Origin: Poseidonocella sp. HB161398
GTDB lineage: Bacteria; Pseudomonadota; Alphaproteobacteria; Rhodobacterales; Rhodobacteraceae
Reading direction: 5' to 3'
DNA length: 64,000 nt
Assembly (NCBI RefSeq): GCF_005870025.1
Contig: NZ_VATA01000004.1
Span: 62,001 to 126,000, forward strand
The notes beneath the pieces were generated by a model. It was not told the origin of the DNA and made no database searches. It was given only the letters and a program-made list of their open reading frames with translations. Shown here piece by piece: positions 13,741 through 22,501 of this stretch. The translations under genes were made by a program, and so were the position numbers. Every line of letters begins with the position of its first letter. Position 1 is the first letter of the stretch.

Positions 13741-14757
13741 CCAGTGGCCGGGCCGCGCAACCGGGCCCGCCCCGGCCGCGCGGCATCTCCCGGCAAGGAT
13801 GGCACCGGCTGCTTGCGCCGAGGCGACCCGCCCCGGCTGTTCCCGAGCTCCGCGGAGGCAAGCGGATGCCGCCAGCCGAAGCTGTTGAAGAACTCGCAAC
13901 TTTGCCCGCGGACCGTCAACTCGAGGGAAAACGTTCCGCGATTGGGCGCAAGTGCTTCGGTATCCGACGTCTTCAGCCAAGCTTGGGAACAAGGTTCCAG
14001 CTTCGGGTCTCCTCTCGACCGCACCTGGCGTTTTTCAACAGTATCCGCCGCTTGCACCTCTTCGAACGGATGCGGCCTCCCGTGGTCCTGCGCGGCCCCG
14101 GTCCGACCCGCCCGATGCATGCAAGCGGCAAGGGGCGCGCGGATGGCCTCTGCCGGAGCCGCGTCGGTGCGCGCCCGGCCCGCCGCCGGAATGCCTCCCG
14201 TTGGCCCGAACTGCCTGCAGGGCGCTGAAGGAGGGGTCCGGGGGATCCGCTAGGAGCCGGTCCGGGAGGAGACCGCGTCCAGCCGGATCCGGACCGATGC
14301 TCCAAGCCTGCCCCCCGCTGTTTCGCCGGGCGGGCCTTTGCGGCCCCCGGCCAGGGCCAGGCAGAAATCCGGGCTGGCAGCGTGCGGCAAGGGCCGTGAC
14401 AACCGGACAGTCGGTGGCGGCGACCGGAGGATGCCGTCGAGAAACCCGCATTCTCGTCCGAAACCATTTGAATCGAAGGAAGGCGGTCCGGGCTGGAGCG
14501 CAGGCACGTCGCTATTCGATGCCTCGGCCATGCTCGGGAAGATGGCCCGCCCATGAGTGCCCTCCCGGCCGCAAGCGGAGGTCTTCCATCGTACCGGAGG
14601 ATCGCCGCCTCTCCCCCAGACGGGGCGGCTTCCGGTCAACTCCGCAAGGGATGAAACGCTACTTGCCCCGGGGCAACGCCGGCGCCTTTGGCACGCGGAT
14701 GAGGCAGCCGATCGCCCGCGCAGGCCCTGGCGAATGCCCCAAGCGATGGTGGCGGCT
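13741..14757. other. Gene-free stretch, about 1.0 kb
   Basis: No frame on either strand resembles a protein I can name. The open frames are short and have non-coding composition. The segment 13875-14060 is noticeably less GC-rich and includes TTTTTCAACAG at 14031, similar to TTTTTCAGCAG at 8883 inside the other decayed stretch. These may be worn insertion-sequence ends, but that is a guess. Confidence 0.6.
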
Positions 14758-15249
14758 TCAGCCCGGCGGCGCAGCCTGTCCCGGGGTCTCCAGCCGGAAT
14801 TTCAGGAAGCGCGCGCCCTCATGCGCCACCTCGCCCTCCGGCCGCGCGCCGAGCCGGGCGAGCGCGCCCAGATGGCGGCGCGTGGGCGGCAGCAGGAAGG
14901 TCACGAAGGGGATGCGCGCATCCGCCCGGGCAAAGGCCAGCGCCTTGCGGGCGATGGCCGGGCCGAGCCCGAAGGACGAGGGCTCCAGCACCAGGCCGAA
15001 ATCCCATTCCGCCCCCTCCTTCTGGAAGCCGCCCCAGCCGCAATAGTCCCCGTCGGCGAGGAAGGCCCAGTGGCCGAGCCCGTCGCGCGTCCAGCAGGCT
15101 TCCTTGGCGGCGACGAACGCCTCCGTCGCGGCTGCGTCCCAGGACCCGGTCAGCAGCGGCATGTGCGCGGCCATGCGCGGATCGGACATGTGCGCAGTGA
15201 TCCGCGCGGGATCGATCTCTGGCAGGCGGGCGAAACTCAGCTCGGGCAC
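14758..15249 (-). CDS. GNAT family N-acetyltransferase
   Basis: A 163-residue GNAT protein (RimJ-like). The acceptor and acetyl-CoA regions are recognisable from HWAFLADGDYCGWGGFQKEG, WDFGLVLEPSSFGLGPAIARKALAFA and the C-terminal HLGALARLGARPEGE, typical of the last GNAT strand and helix. A GTG start at 15249 is preferred because AAGGAG lies nine bases upstream. The longer frame (to 15327) begins in low-complexity sequence. The acceptor substrate is not predictable. It lies downstream of ppk2 on the opposite side of a 112-base gap, same strand. Confidence 0.8.
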   Translation of the reverse strand: MPELSFARLPEIDPARITAHMSDPRMAAHMPLLTGSWDAAATEAFVAAKEACWTRDGLGHWAFLADGDYCGWGGFQKEGAEWDFGLVLEPSSFGLGPAIARKALAFARADARIPFVTFLLPPTRRHLGALARLGARPEGEVAHEGARFLKFRLETPGQAAPPG

Positions 15250-15361
15250 GGGGCAAGGCTCCTTGGCGGGGACAGTGCCCGCATAGGCCCCGCCCGCGCC
15301 CGCCGGATCAAGCCGCGGCCGCCCCACGCGGGCTCACATCGCCGCGGGGCGGCTGAAACAC

Positions 15362-16282
15362 TCAGTATTTCGACGGCACGTAGAGCTCGGGCGGCAGCAC
15401 CGAGCGTTCGTATTCGGGGTTGTACTTGCGCTCGGGCAGCACGACCTCCTCATGCGGCACCGCCTCGTAGGGGATCATCGTCAGCAGGTGGTCGATGCAG
15501 TTGAGCCGGGCGCGCTTCTTGTCGTTGCCAGGCACGATGTACCAGGGCGCCTCGGGGATGTTGGTGCGCGCCAGCATCTCCTCCTTGGCCAGGGTGTAGT
15601 TCTCCCAGCGGACGCGCGACTGCAGATCCATCGGCGACAGCTTCCACTGCTTCAGCGGATCATGGATCCTCATCAGGAAGCGCATCTGCTGCTCTTCGTC
15701 GGTGATCGAGAACCAGTACTTGATGACCCGGATCCCCGAGCGCACCAGCATCCGCTCGAATTCCGGCACGTCGTTGAAGAACTGCTCCACCTGGTCCTCG
15801 GTGGCGAAGCCCATCACCCGCTCCACCCCGGCGCGGTTGTACCAGGAGCGGTCGAAAAGCACGATCTCGCCCGCGGCGGGCAGATGCGGGACATAGCGCT
15901 GGAAGTACCACTGGGTCTTCTCGCGCTCCGAGGGCGCCGGCAGGGCCACGACGCGGCAGACCCGCGGGTTCAGCCGCTGGGTGATGCGCTTGATGACGCC
16001 GCCCTTGCCCGCGCTGTCGCGCCCCTCGAACAGCACGACGACCTTCTCGCCGGTATGCTGCACCCAGTCATGCATCTTGATCAGTTCGGACTGCAGGAAC
16101 AGGAGCTTGCGGAAATAGTCCTTGCGCTCGAGGCTGGGCGGATGCGCCTTCTCGTAGATCTTGCGGATCTCCAGGGACAGCGCCGGCTCGGACATTTCCA
16201 GCTCGTAGTCCTCGTCCAGAGTGTCCGCAAGCTCGGCCTCGAGCCAGTCCATCTCGTTCTCGTCCTTGTAGCCGTCCATCAT
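15362..16282 (-). CDS. ppk2: Polyphosphate kinase 2 (PPK2)
   Basis: A 306-residue PPK2 enzyme, which uses polyphosphate to phosphorylate nucleoside diphosphates (or makes polyphosphate from NTP). Walker A is GRDSAGKGG at residues 87-95, and the Walker B/lid region is DRSWYNRAGVERVMG from 144. Further family blocks are TQWYFQRYVPHLPAAGEI, WKLSPMDLQSR and APWYIVPGNDKKRARLN. The single-domain length points to the class I group, which prefers nucleoside diphosphates; this is inference. Two ATGs in tandem (16282 and 16279) follow a GGAG. The gene is divergent from a GNAT gene with about 190 bases between. Confidence 0.94.
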   Translation of the reverse strand: MMDGYKDENEMDWLEAELADTLDEDYELEMSEPALSLEIRKIYEKAHPPSLERKDYFRKLLFLQSELIKMHDWVQHTGEKVVVLFEGRDSAGKGGVIKRITQRLNPRVCRVVALPAPSEREKTQWYFQRYVPHLPAAGEIVLFDRSWYNRAGVERVMGFATEDQVEQFFNDVPEFERMLVRSGIRVIKYWFSITDEEQQMRFLMRIHDPLKQWKLSPMDLQSRVRWENYTLAKEEMLARTNIPEAPWYIVPGNDKKRARLNCIDHLLTMIPYEAVPHEEVVLPERKYNPEYERSVLPPELYVPSKY

Positions 16283-16474
16283 CCGTCTCCGCTCGGCCCG
16301 CTGCGCCGGGCGGCGCGCAGGGGATTTTGCGCCGCTATAGCAGGCGCTCCGCAACAGATTTGTGACGCAGCCCCTCGGGGCTTGCAAGGAATGCCGGCCG
16401 CGCGGCATCCGCCTCTGGCCTTCGGCAGCACTTGGTGCCTATTTCGGGCGTCAGGAGACGCAAGGAGCAGGGCC

Positions 16475-16990
16475 ATGGAAATCCGGCAGGCAACGGAGGC
16501 GGATGCCGCGGCAATCGCGGCGATCTACAATGACGCGGTGGCCGCCACGACCGCGATCTGGAACGACATCGAGGTGGATGCGGCCAACCGCGCCGCCTGG
16601 ATCGCCGAACGCCAGGGCGCGGGCTTTCCGGTGCTCGCCGCCTGCGAGGACGGCACGCTGCTGGGCTATGCCACTTTCGGCCCATTCCGCCCGCATGACG
16701 GCTACCGCCACACGGCCGAGCTGTCGATCTATGTCCGCAAGGATCTGCGCGGGCGCGGCACCGGCGGCAAGCTGCTCGACGCGCTGATCGCGGCGGCGCC
16801 GGGCTGCGGCATCCATGTGCTGGTCGCCGGGATCGAGGCCGGGAACGAAACCTCGATCGCGCTGCATCTGGGCCGCGGTTTTGCCGAAACCGGGCGCATG
16901 CCGCAGGTGGGCACCAAGTTCGGCCGCTGGCTCGACCTGGTGCTGCTGCAGCGGGTGCTGGACGGCGGCGCGCCGCCCGCGGCGGGCTGA
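16475..16990 (+). CDS. Phosphinothricin/methionine-derivative acetyltransferase-like GNAT
   Basis: A 171-residue GNAT of the Pat/MnaT type, which acetylates small amino-acid analogues such as phosphinothricin or methionine sulfoximine. Key blocks are IRQATEADAAAIAAIYNDAV at the N terminus, GYATFGPFRPHDGYRHTAELSIYV, the acetyl-CoA motif RGRGTGGKLL, and the C-terminal GFAETGRMPQVGTKFGRWLD. All are characteristic of the family. AAGGAG precedes the ATG at 16475. It converges on hemC with only four bases between the stops. The physiological substrate is not known. Confidence 0.88.
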   Translation: MEIRQATEADAAAIAAIYNDAVAATTAIWNDIEVDAANRAAWIAERQGAGFPVLAACEDGTLLGYATFGPFRPHDGYRHTAELSIYVRKDLRGRGTGGKLLDALIAAAPGCGIHVLVAGIEAGNETSIALHLGRGFAETGRMPQVGTKFGRWLDLVLLQRVLDGGAPPAAG

Positions 16991-16994
16991 GGGC

Positions 16995-17954
16995 TCAGCC
17001 CCGCCAGTCGAAGAAGCCGGGCCCCGCACGGCCGAGGAGCCCGGCCGCAAGGGCGCGGCCCAGCTCGGCGGCATCCTCCACCGGCGCGCTCGCGGCATCG
17101 CTCAGCGCCTCGGAGCCGTCGGGGCGCAGGATCTCGCCGCGCAGCCGCAGCGAGCCCCCCTCGAGCAGCGCCAGCCCGGCGATCGGCGTCTCGCAGGAGC
17201 CGTCGAGCGCGGCCAGGAAGGCCCGCTCCGCCGCCAGGCGCTGCGCCGTCGGAATGTCGTGGATCGCCTCGAGAAGCCCGGCCACGCGGCTGTCGGCGCT
17301 GCGCCGCTCGATGCCGATGGCGCCCTGGGCGACCGCGGGCAGCATGTCGCCGGGATCGATCGCGCCCTGCGCCAGCTCCGCCAGGCCCAGCCGGTTCAGC
17401 CCCGCCATCGCCAGGAAGGTCGCCTGGGCGACGCCCTCCTCCAGCTTGCGCATCCGCGTCTGGACATTGCCGCGGAACTCGACGAGCTGCAGGTCGGGCC
17501 GCCGGTTGGCCAGCTGCGCGCGGCGCCGCAGGCTCGAGGAGCCCACCACCGCCCCCTCGGGCAGCTCGGCGATCGAGCCCGCCACCGGCGAGACGAAGGC
17601 GTCGCGGACATCCTCGCGCGGCAGGTAGCAGTCAAGCACCAGCCCCGCGGGCTGCTCGGTCGGCATGTCCTTCATCGAATGCACCGCCAGGTCGATATCG
17701 CCGCGGGTCAGCGCCTCTTCGATTTCGCGGGTGAAGAGCCCCTTGTTGCCGATCTCCTTCAGCGGCCGGTCCGCCGCGATCATCGCGCGGTTGTCGCCGG
17801 TCGTGTGGATCACCACCACCTCGAAGGCCTCGCGCGGCAGCCCGTGCGCCGCGGCCAGCCGGTCGCAGGTCTCGTTGGCCTGCGCCAGCGCCAGCGGCGA
17901 GCCGCGCGTGCCAAGTTTCAGGGGATCGGCGGGGGTGGGCATGTGCTGGGTCAT
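16995..17954 (-). CDS. hemC: Hydroxymethylbilane synthase (porphobilinogen deaminase)
   Basis: HemC polymerises four porphobilinogens into hydroxymethylbilane in the heme and chlorophyll pathway. The 319-residue length is normal. Conserved parts include KLGTRGSPLALAQ, HSMKDMPTE, SSSLRRRAQL, the FRGNVQTRMRK block, and the cofactor-attachment Cys254 in GSCETPIAG. The ATG at 17954 is the first family-consistent start; Met5 is an alternative. It is divergent from hemE across 107 bases, so the two tetrapyrrole genes probably share a control region. Confidence 0.97.
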   Translation of the reverse strand: MTQHMPTPADPLKLGTRGSPLALAQANETCDRLAAAHGLPREAFEVVVIHTTGDNRAMIAADRPLKEIGNKGLFTREIEEALTRGDIDLAVHSMKDMPTEQPAGLVLDCYLPREDVRDAFVSPVAGSIAELPEGAVVGSSSLRRRAQLANRRPDLQLVEFRGNVQTRMRKLEEGVAQATFLAMAGLNRLGLAELAQGAIDPGDMLPAVAQGAIGIERRSADSRVAGLLEAIHDIPTAQRLAAERAFLAALDGSCETPIAGLALLEGGSLRLRGEILRPDGSEALSDAASAPVEDAAELGRALAAGLLGRAGPGFFDWRG

Positions 17955-18061
17955 GGCGCCCGCTTTAGCGCCCCCTCCGGGCTTCTGCAATCGCCCCGGC
18001 GGGATGCATTGACTTTGCCCGCCCGCCCCGGCAGTCACGGCCTGACGAGCATGAGGATCCC

Positions 18062-19102
18062 ATGGCAGAAACGAAGAAGCTCCTGCGCAGCCTGAACGGC
18101 GAAACCCTGGACGTTCCGCCGATCTGGATGATGCGGCAGGCCGGGCGCTACCTGCCCGAATACCGCGCCACCCGCGAGAAGGCCGGGGATTTCCTGACGC
18201 TGTGCTACACGCCCGAACTGGCCGCCGAGGTGACGCTGCAGCCGATCCGCCGCTTCGGCTTCGACGCCGCGATCCTCTTCGCCGACATCCTGCTGATCCC
18301 CGACGCGCTGGGGCTCGAGGTCGGCTTCGTCAAGGGCGAGGGCCCGAAGCTCTCCACCGTGACGACCGAGGCCGGGCTCGCCGCGCTCGGCGACGCCTCC
18401 GGCATCCACGCCACGCTCTCGCCGGTCTACGAGACGCTGCGCATCCTGAAGGCGGAGCTGCCCGCCGAGACCGCGCTGATCGGCTTCGCGGGCGCGCCCT
18501 GGACGGTGGCGACCTACATGATCGCCGGGCACGGCACCCCCGACCAGGGCCCGGCCCACAAGCTCAAGGCGGAGAACCGCGCGCTCTTCGAGGCGCTCCT
18601 CCAGCGCATCACCGACGCGACGATCGAGTATCTCTCGGCGCAGGTCGAGGCCGGGGCCGAGGTGATCAAGCTCTTCGACAGCTGGGCGGGCTCGCTGCAG
18701 GGCGCGGATTTCGCCGATTATTCTCTGGCGCCGATCCGCGCCATCACCCGCGCGCTGCACGAGCGCCATCCGGATGTGCCGGTCATCGGCTTCCCGCGCG
18801 GCACCTCGAAGGAGAACTACGTCAGCTTCGCCAAGACTGCGGGCGTGCAGGCGGTGGCGATCGACGAGCATCTCGACGCCGCCTGGGCCGCGGCCGAGCT
18901 GCAGCCCCTGACCTGCGTCCAGGGCAACCTGGCGCCCGGGCACATGGTGACCGGCGGCGAAGCGCTCGACGCCGAGGTGCGCCGCATCCGCGAGACCTTC
19001 TCGAAGGGGCCGCATATCTTCAATCTCGGCCATGGCATCACGCCGGACGCCGATCCCGAGAATGTCGCCCGCATGATCGCGGCGCTGCGCGCCTCCGCCT
19101 GA
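18062..19102 (+). CDS. hemE: Uroporphyrinogen decarboxylase
   Basis: HemE removes four carboxyl groups from uroporphyrinogen III to give coproporphyrinogen III. The 346-residue protein has both family signatures: [17 protein letters not shown] near the N terminus, with the substrate-binding Arg residues, and [15 protein letters not shown]. The active-site Asp is in [12 protein letters not shown]. The C-terminal ILNLGHGI-type block appears as [11 protein letters not shown]. An AGGA lies before the ATG at 18062. Divergent from hemC; a GC-rich hairpin follows the stop. Confidence 0.97.
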   Translation: MAETKKLLRSLNGETLDVPPIWMMRQAGRYLPEYRATREKAGDFLTLCYTPELAAEVTLQPIRRFGFDAAILFADILLIPDALGLEVGFVKGEGPKLSTVTTEAGLAALGDASGIHATLSPVYETLRILKAELPAETALIGFAGAPWTVATYMIAGHGTPDQGPAHKLKAENRALFEALLQRITDATIEYLSAQVEAGAEVIKLFDSWAGSLQGADFADYSLAPIRAITRALHERHPDVPVIGFPRGTSKENYVSFAKTAGVQAVAIDEHLDAAWAAAELQPLTCVQGNLAPGHMVTGGEALDAEVRRIRETFSKGPHIFNLGHGITPDADPENVARMIAALRASA

Positions 19103-19110
19103 CCAGTCCC

Positions 19111-19132
19111 GCTCCGGCCGCAGCGCCGGAGC
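19111..19132 (+). terminator. Hairpin after hemE
   Basis: GCTCCGGC and GCCGGAGC form a perfect 8-bp stem with a 6-base loop, 8 bases past the hemE stop. There is no T-run after it, so termination efficiency is uncertain. Confidence 0.4.
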
Positions 19133-20759
19133 CTCGCCCTCGCCGCCGCGCCGCCGCCTCCGCGTCCTCGCCCGGCGTGGCCGATCCGCGACCGGCCACG
19201 CCATCCGGTCCGCCACGGCGACGCGCCCGCACGCCCCTGCGCAACGTCCAGGCGCCCTGCTCCTCCGGACCTTCCGGTCGGGCGCAACAGGGATTTCCGA
19301 CGATCCGGGACCGCCCCGTCCCCCGGCATCTGCAATGTCCCGGAAAATCGCCCCGCGCATGCCCCGTCCCCGCGTCTTCGCGGCCGCACCCCCGGCCCAC
19401 CGCAACTCTCTCAACTCCGCGGCAGCGAAAACCGCCCGTCGCCGCCAGAGCCCCGTCCTTCTCCTCGGGAAGGGTCCGCGATCCGGTCCGGTCCCTCAAT
19501 TGCGCCTGCCGGGAAGACAGCGCCCGCGATCAGAATGCCGGGCCCGCCGGAACCCTGATCGGGCATGGCAGGCCTTGGCGCCAGGACCGGAAGGACTATC
19601 TGCGCGCAGCCGACGGACGAAACCGGCCTGCGCGCGAGCGCAAGTTCCAGTGGGCGCTGGACGACAGGGAAATCCCGGTGCTCCGTGTTGCAGGGATGCC
19701 GCCAGCACTAGATGATCAAACTGGCTTCTCCAAAGTTGCAGCAGGCCTTCCCGTCGCAAAGGCGCGCCCTTAGCTAGCGAACGCCCCTCTGACCGCTGGA
19801 GCAGGCACCCCACGGCCGTGGTGACGGTGCTCTGCGATGAACGCGCGGAGCGCCAGAGCCGCGGCGAGACATTGCCGCCTGCATTCTGCGTGAAGAACTG
19901 TCCAAGCTGGGCGAGATGACGGGCGGCACATGCAAGGACATCCTGGCCTGCCTCGACCTCCCAGAGACCATCGCCCCCGGAGGCTCTCGACCAACCTTCC
20001 GGAACAGGCGCTCCGCGGGAAAGTGCGTTCTGCCGACGCGGGGCGATATTTCCGAACCATGCCGTTGCAATCCGCCTCATCCGCGCGCGGACGCTCGAGA
20101 CCGAGCATAGCTGCCCCCGCAGTGCCCTTGTCATTCACAACCTCCTCCGCATGACGGGCTCCCGCGATCTCGGGCCGGCCGCCGCGGCCCCGTGACCGCA
20201 TCCGGGCCTCTCCGAAGAACCGCCATCCCGCAGCTCGCCCCGGGACAGGATCGGGCCGCTCGCCCATGGCCGCGTGGCTGCAAATTCACCGGGCGGATCA
20301 ATCGCTCGCTGCCGTCGACAGGCTGACAGCGGGATCATCACGGTCAGGCGAGAGCGCCACCGGCGCAAATCCAGCGCTCTGCACATGCCCTGAACATGGG
20401 AGTGCTCTCAACCCAATATGACCGAGGTCCCAGACATCGCGGAAAGGGCGGTCCCGAGGCACGGGAGCGCCCGCCGCGGTCTTCCGTCCAGCCATGCCTT
20501 CGACCGCGTGCCGATCCCGCAAGGCCGTGCATGACACCACCGGGACCGGGGGCGCTATCTGCAGGCAGATGCCGGAAATGCCCGGCCCCTTGCCCGCCGC
20601 ATTCGGAAATCATTCGAGGGTCTGCGAAGACCGGGCACCCGCCGCCCCGGGGCACCTTGACGGGGCGCCGCCGGGACCGGCCCTTGATGGCGCTCCGGCC
20701 GGGCGAACAGGCATCGCTGGCCCCTCGCGCTCGGCACGGGACGCCGGAGCGCCCCCTCG
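19133..20759. other. Gene-free stretch, about 1.6 kb
   Basis: The longest stretch without a supported gene. Open frames on both strands are short or are Arg/Pro/Gly-rich and look non-coding. The part around 19640-20110 has lower GC and some longer frames, but I could not match any to a family. It may hold decayed genes or insertion-sequence debris. Confidence 0.6.
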
Positions 20760-21119
20760 TCAGGAGGCGCCTGCCAGGGATTCCGCTTCGGAGGCGAGGG
20801 CCTCGAGCCGGTCGGCCATCGGGCCGGAAAGCGCCGAGGGCTTGGCCGCGCGGGCGTGCAGCTCCTCGATCAGCGCCTCGTGGCTGGCGATCTTCGCCGA
20901 CAACTCGGCGACCTGGTCCTCCAGCCCGGCGGTCTTGTCGGCCAGCATCAACCCGGCCATCAGCAGCATCCGCAGTTCCGGCATCCGGCCGATCTGCTGC
21001 ATCAGCACCTGCGCCTCGGCATCGAGCAGCCGTGCCGCGGATTCCAGGAAGGGCTGCTCGCCCTCCTGGCAGGACACGTCGAAGCCGCGCCCGCCGATAT
21101 TGATGGTGACTTCAGGCAT
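20760..21119 (-). CDS. zapA: Cell division protein ZapA
   Basis: ZapA binds and bundles FtsZ at the division ring. The 119-residue protein has the family N terminus (PEVTINIGGRGFDVSCQEGEQPFLESAARLLD) and helical region (RMLLMAGLMLADKTAGLEDQ), followed by a coiled coil to about residue 95. Its ATG at 21119 overlaps the stop of the upstream coiled-coil gene by 8 bases, indicating translational coupling. The C-terminal 25 residues are Ala/Ser/Glu-rich. Confidence 0.93.
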   Translation of the reverse strand: MPEVTINIGGRGFDVSCQEGEQPFLESAARLLDAEAQVLMQQIGRMPELRMLLMAGLMLADKTAGLEDQVAELSAKIASHEALIEELHARAAKPSALSGPMADRLEALASEAESLAGAS

Positions 21120-22248
21120 GTCCGTCCTCCTTCAGCGCCGGGGAAAGCGCGGCGAGAATGCTGTCGAGTTCCGCGCGGTCGGCGGCGCGGGCCGCCTCCA
21201 GCGCCGCGAGATCGGCCTTCAGCGCCTCGTCGACCAGCGCCGCCTCGGACAGCCCCGCCTCGATCGCGCCGCGCAGGGCCGCATTGTTCGTCCTGAGCTG
21301 GGCATTGACCCGCTGCAATTCGGCCACCGCCGCCTCCGAGCGGGTCAGCACCGCCTGCAGCGCCTCGGCCTCCTGGCGCGAGGCCAGTGCCTGGCCGCGA
21401 TCGGCACTGCGCATCGCCTCGAGCTGCTCCGACAGCGCCGCGGCCTCGGCCTGCGCGGCCGCGAGCCCCTCGGCGGCCAGCGCGGCCTCCGCACGGGCGG
21501 CCTCCAGCGCCGGGCGCAGCTCTTCGGCCTCGCCTGCGAGCGCGGCCATCGCCTCGGCCTCGCCGCGCTGCTGCTCCAGCGCCTCGGTGACGCGCTCCGC
21601 CTCGGCGCTCCACTGCTCGACCTCGCTGGCCAGCCGCTCGCTGTCCCTGCGCGCGCCGTCCAGTTCCCCGGAGAGCCGTTCGTTCTCGCCGCGCGCCGCG
21701 TCGAGCTCCTCTGCCGCCGCCGCCTGCCCTTCGGCCGCGGCCAGCGCCTCGGAAAGCCGCGCCACCTCTTCCTGGGCGGCCGCCAGATTGCCGCCGAGCT
21801 GCGAGGCCTCGGCCCGCGCCGCGGCCAGCTCCGCCGGATCGGCCGCCTCGTTGCGCGCCGTCTCCAGCGCGTCCTTCAGCGCGGCGATCTCCTCCTGCGC
21901 CTCGGCCAGCTCGCCGCCGATCTCGGCCGCCTCCGCCCGGGCCGCTTCCAGCTCGGAGGCATCCGCCCCGGAGCCGAGCGCCTCTTCGAGCTCCGCCACC
22001 CGCGCTTCGGCCGCCGCTGCGCGGGCCTCCGCCGCCTCGGCCGCCTCGGCAAGCTCCGCCGTCCCGGCTTGCGCCTCGTCCGCCTGGGCGAGGTCCTCCA
22101 GCGCGTCGCGCGCCTCTGCCGCAGCCGACTCGGCCGCCTCTGCCCGCGCGCGTTCCTGCGCCACCAGGTCCGCCGCCGCCGCCAGCCGCTGTCCGATGGC
22201 CCCCAGTGCCGCCTCGAAGCGCGCGGCTATCGTGTCCAAATCGCTCAT
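21112..22248 (-). CDS. Long coiled-coil protein translationally coupled to zapA
   Basis: A 378-residue protein made almost wholly of Ala/Glu-rich heptads from about residue 5 to 370, with no membrane segment or signal peptide. It starts MSDLDTIAARFEAALGAIGQRL at 22248. Similar coiled-coil genes are commonly seen before zapA in Rhodobacteraceae (recalled, not searched). Its stop overlaps the zapA start, so both proteins should be made together. That suggests a cytoplasmic division-ring or ZapA partner, in the manner of E. coli ZapB; this is inference. The gene is divergent from tkt. The repetitive composition makes sequence-based family calls weak. Confidence 0.75.
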   Translation of the reverse strand: MSDLDTIAARFEAALGAIGQRLAAAADLVAQERARAEAAESAAAEARDALEDLAQADEAQAGTAELAEAAEAAEARAAAAEARVAELEEALGSGADASELEAARAEAAEIGGELAEAQEEIAALKDALETARNEAADPAELAAARAEASQLGGNLAAAQEEVARLSEALAAAEGQAAAAEELDAARGENERLSGELDGARRDSERLASEVEQWSAEAERVTEALEQQRGEAEAMAALAGEAEELRPALEAARAEAALAAEGLAAAQAEAAALSEQLEAMRSADRGQALASRQEAEALQAVLTRSEAAVAELQRVNAQLRTNNAALRGAIEAGLSEAALVDEALKADLAALEAARAADRAELDSILAALSPALKEDGHA

Positions 22249-22501
22249 ATGCCCGTTGCCCGTTCTGTAGCGCTGCCGCCCGGTTCTCGTATTCTTGCAC
22301 CCATGACTACAGACTTGACCGGAGGGAGCAAGGCCCGAGCACCCCGCCCTGAGCGGCAAACAGCCGTCAAGCCCCCGGTCGCAGCCTTGTTAGCGCTTGC
22401 ACATTACTGATGTGTTGCTAAGAGGCGACCGACGCGCCCTTCCGGGCGCATGAGCAACCGCTTTGCCGGACCAGCCACACAGCCGGACGAGGAGACCTCA
22501 C

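Noticed and set aside
13952-15046. 364-codon plus-strand frame over the gene-free stretch and the GNAT gene
   Set aside because: No protein-like blocks, Arg/Pro/Gly-rich, and its second half is antisense to a convincing GNAT gene.
19496-20267. Minus-strand open frames in the 19.5-20.3 kb stretch
   Set aside because: Two overlapping frames are open, but neither shows a conserved block, a ribosome site or a consistent composition; I could not support either as a gene.
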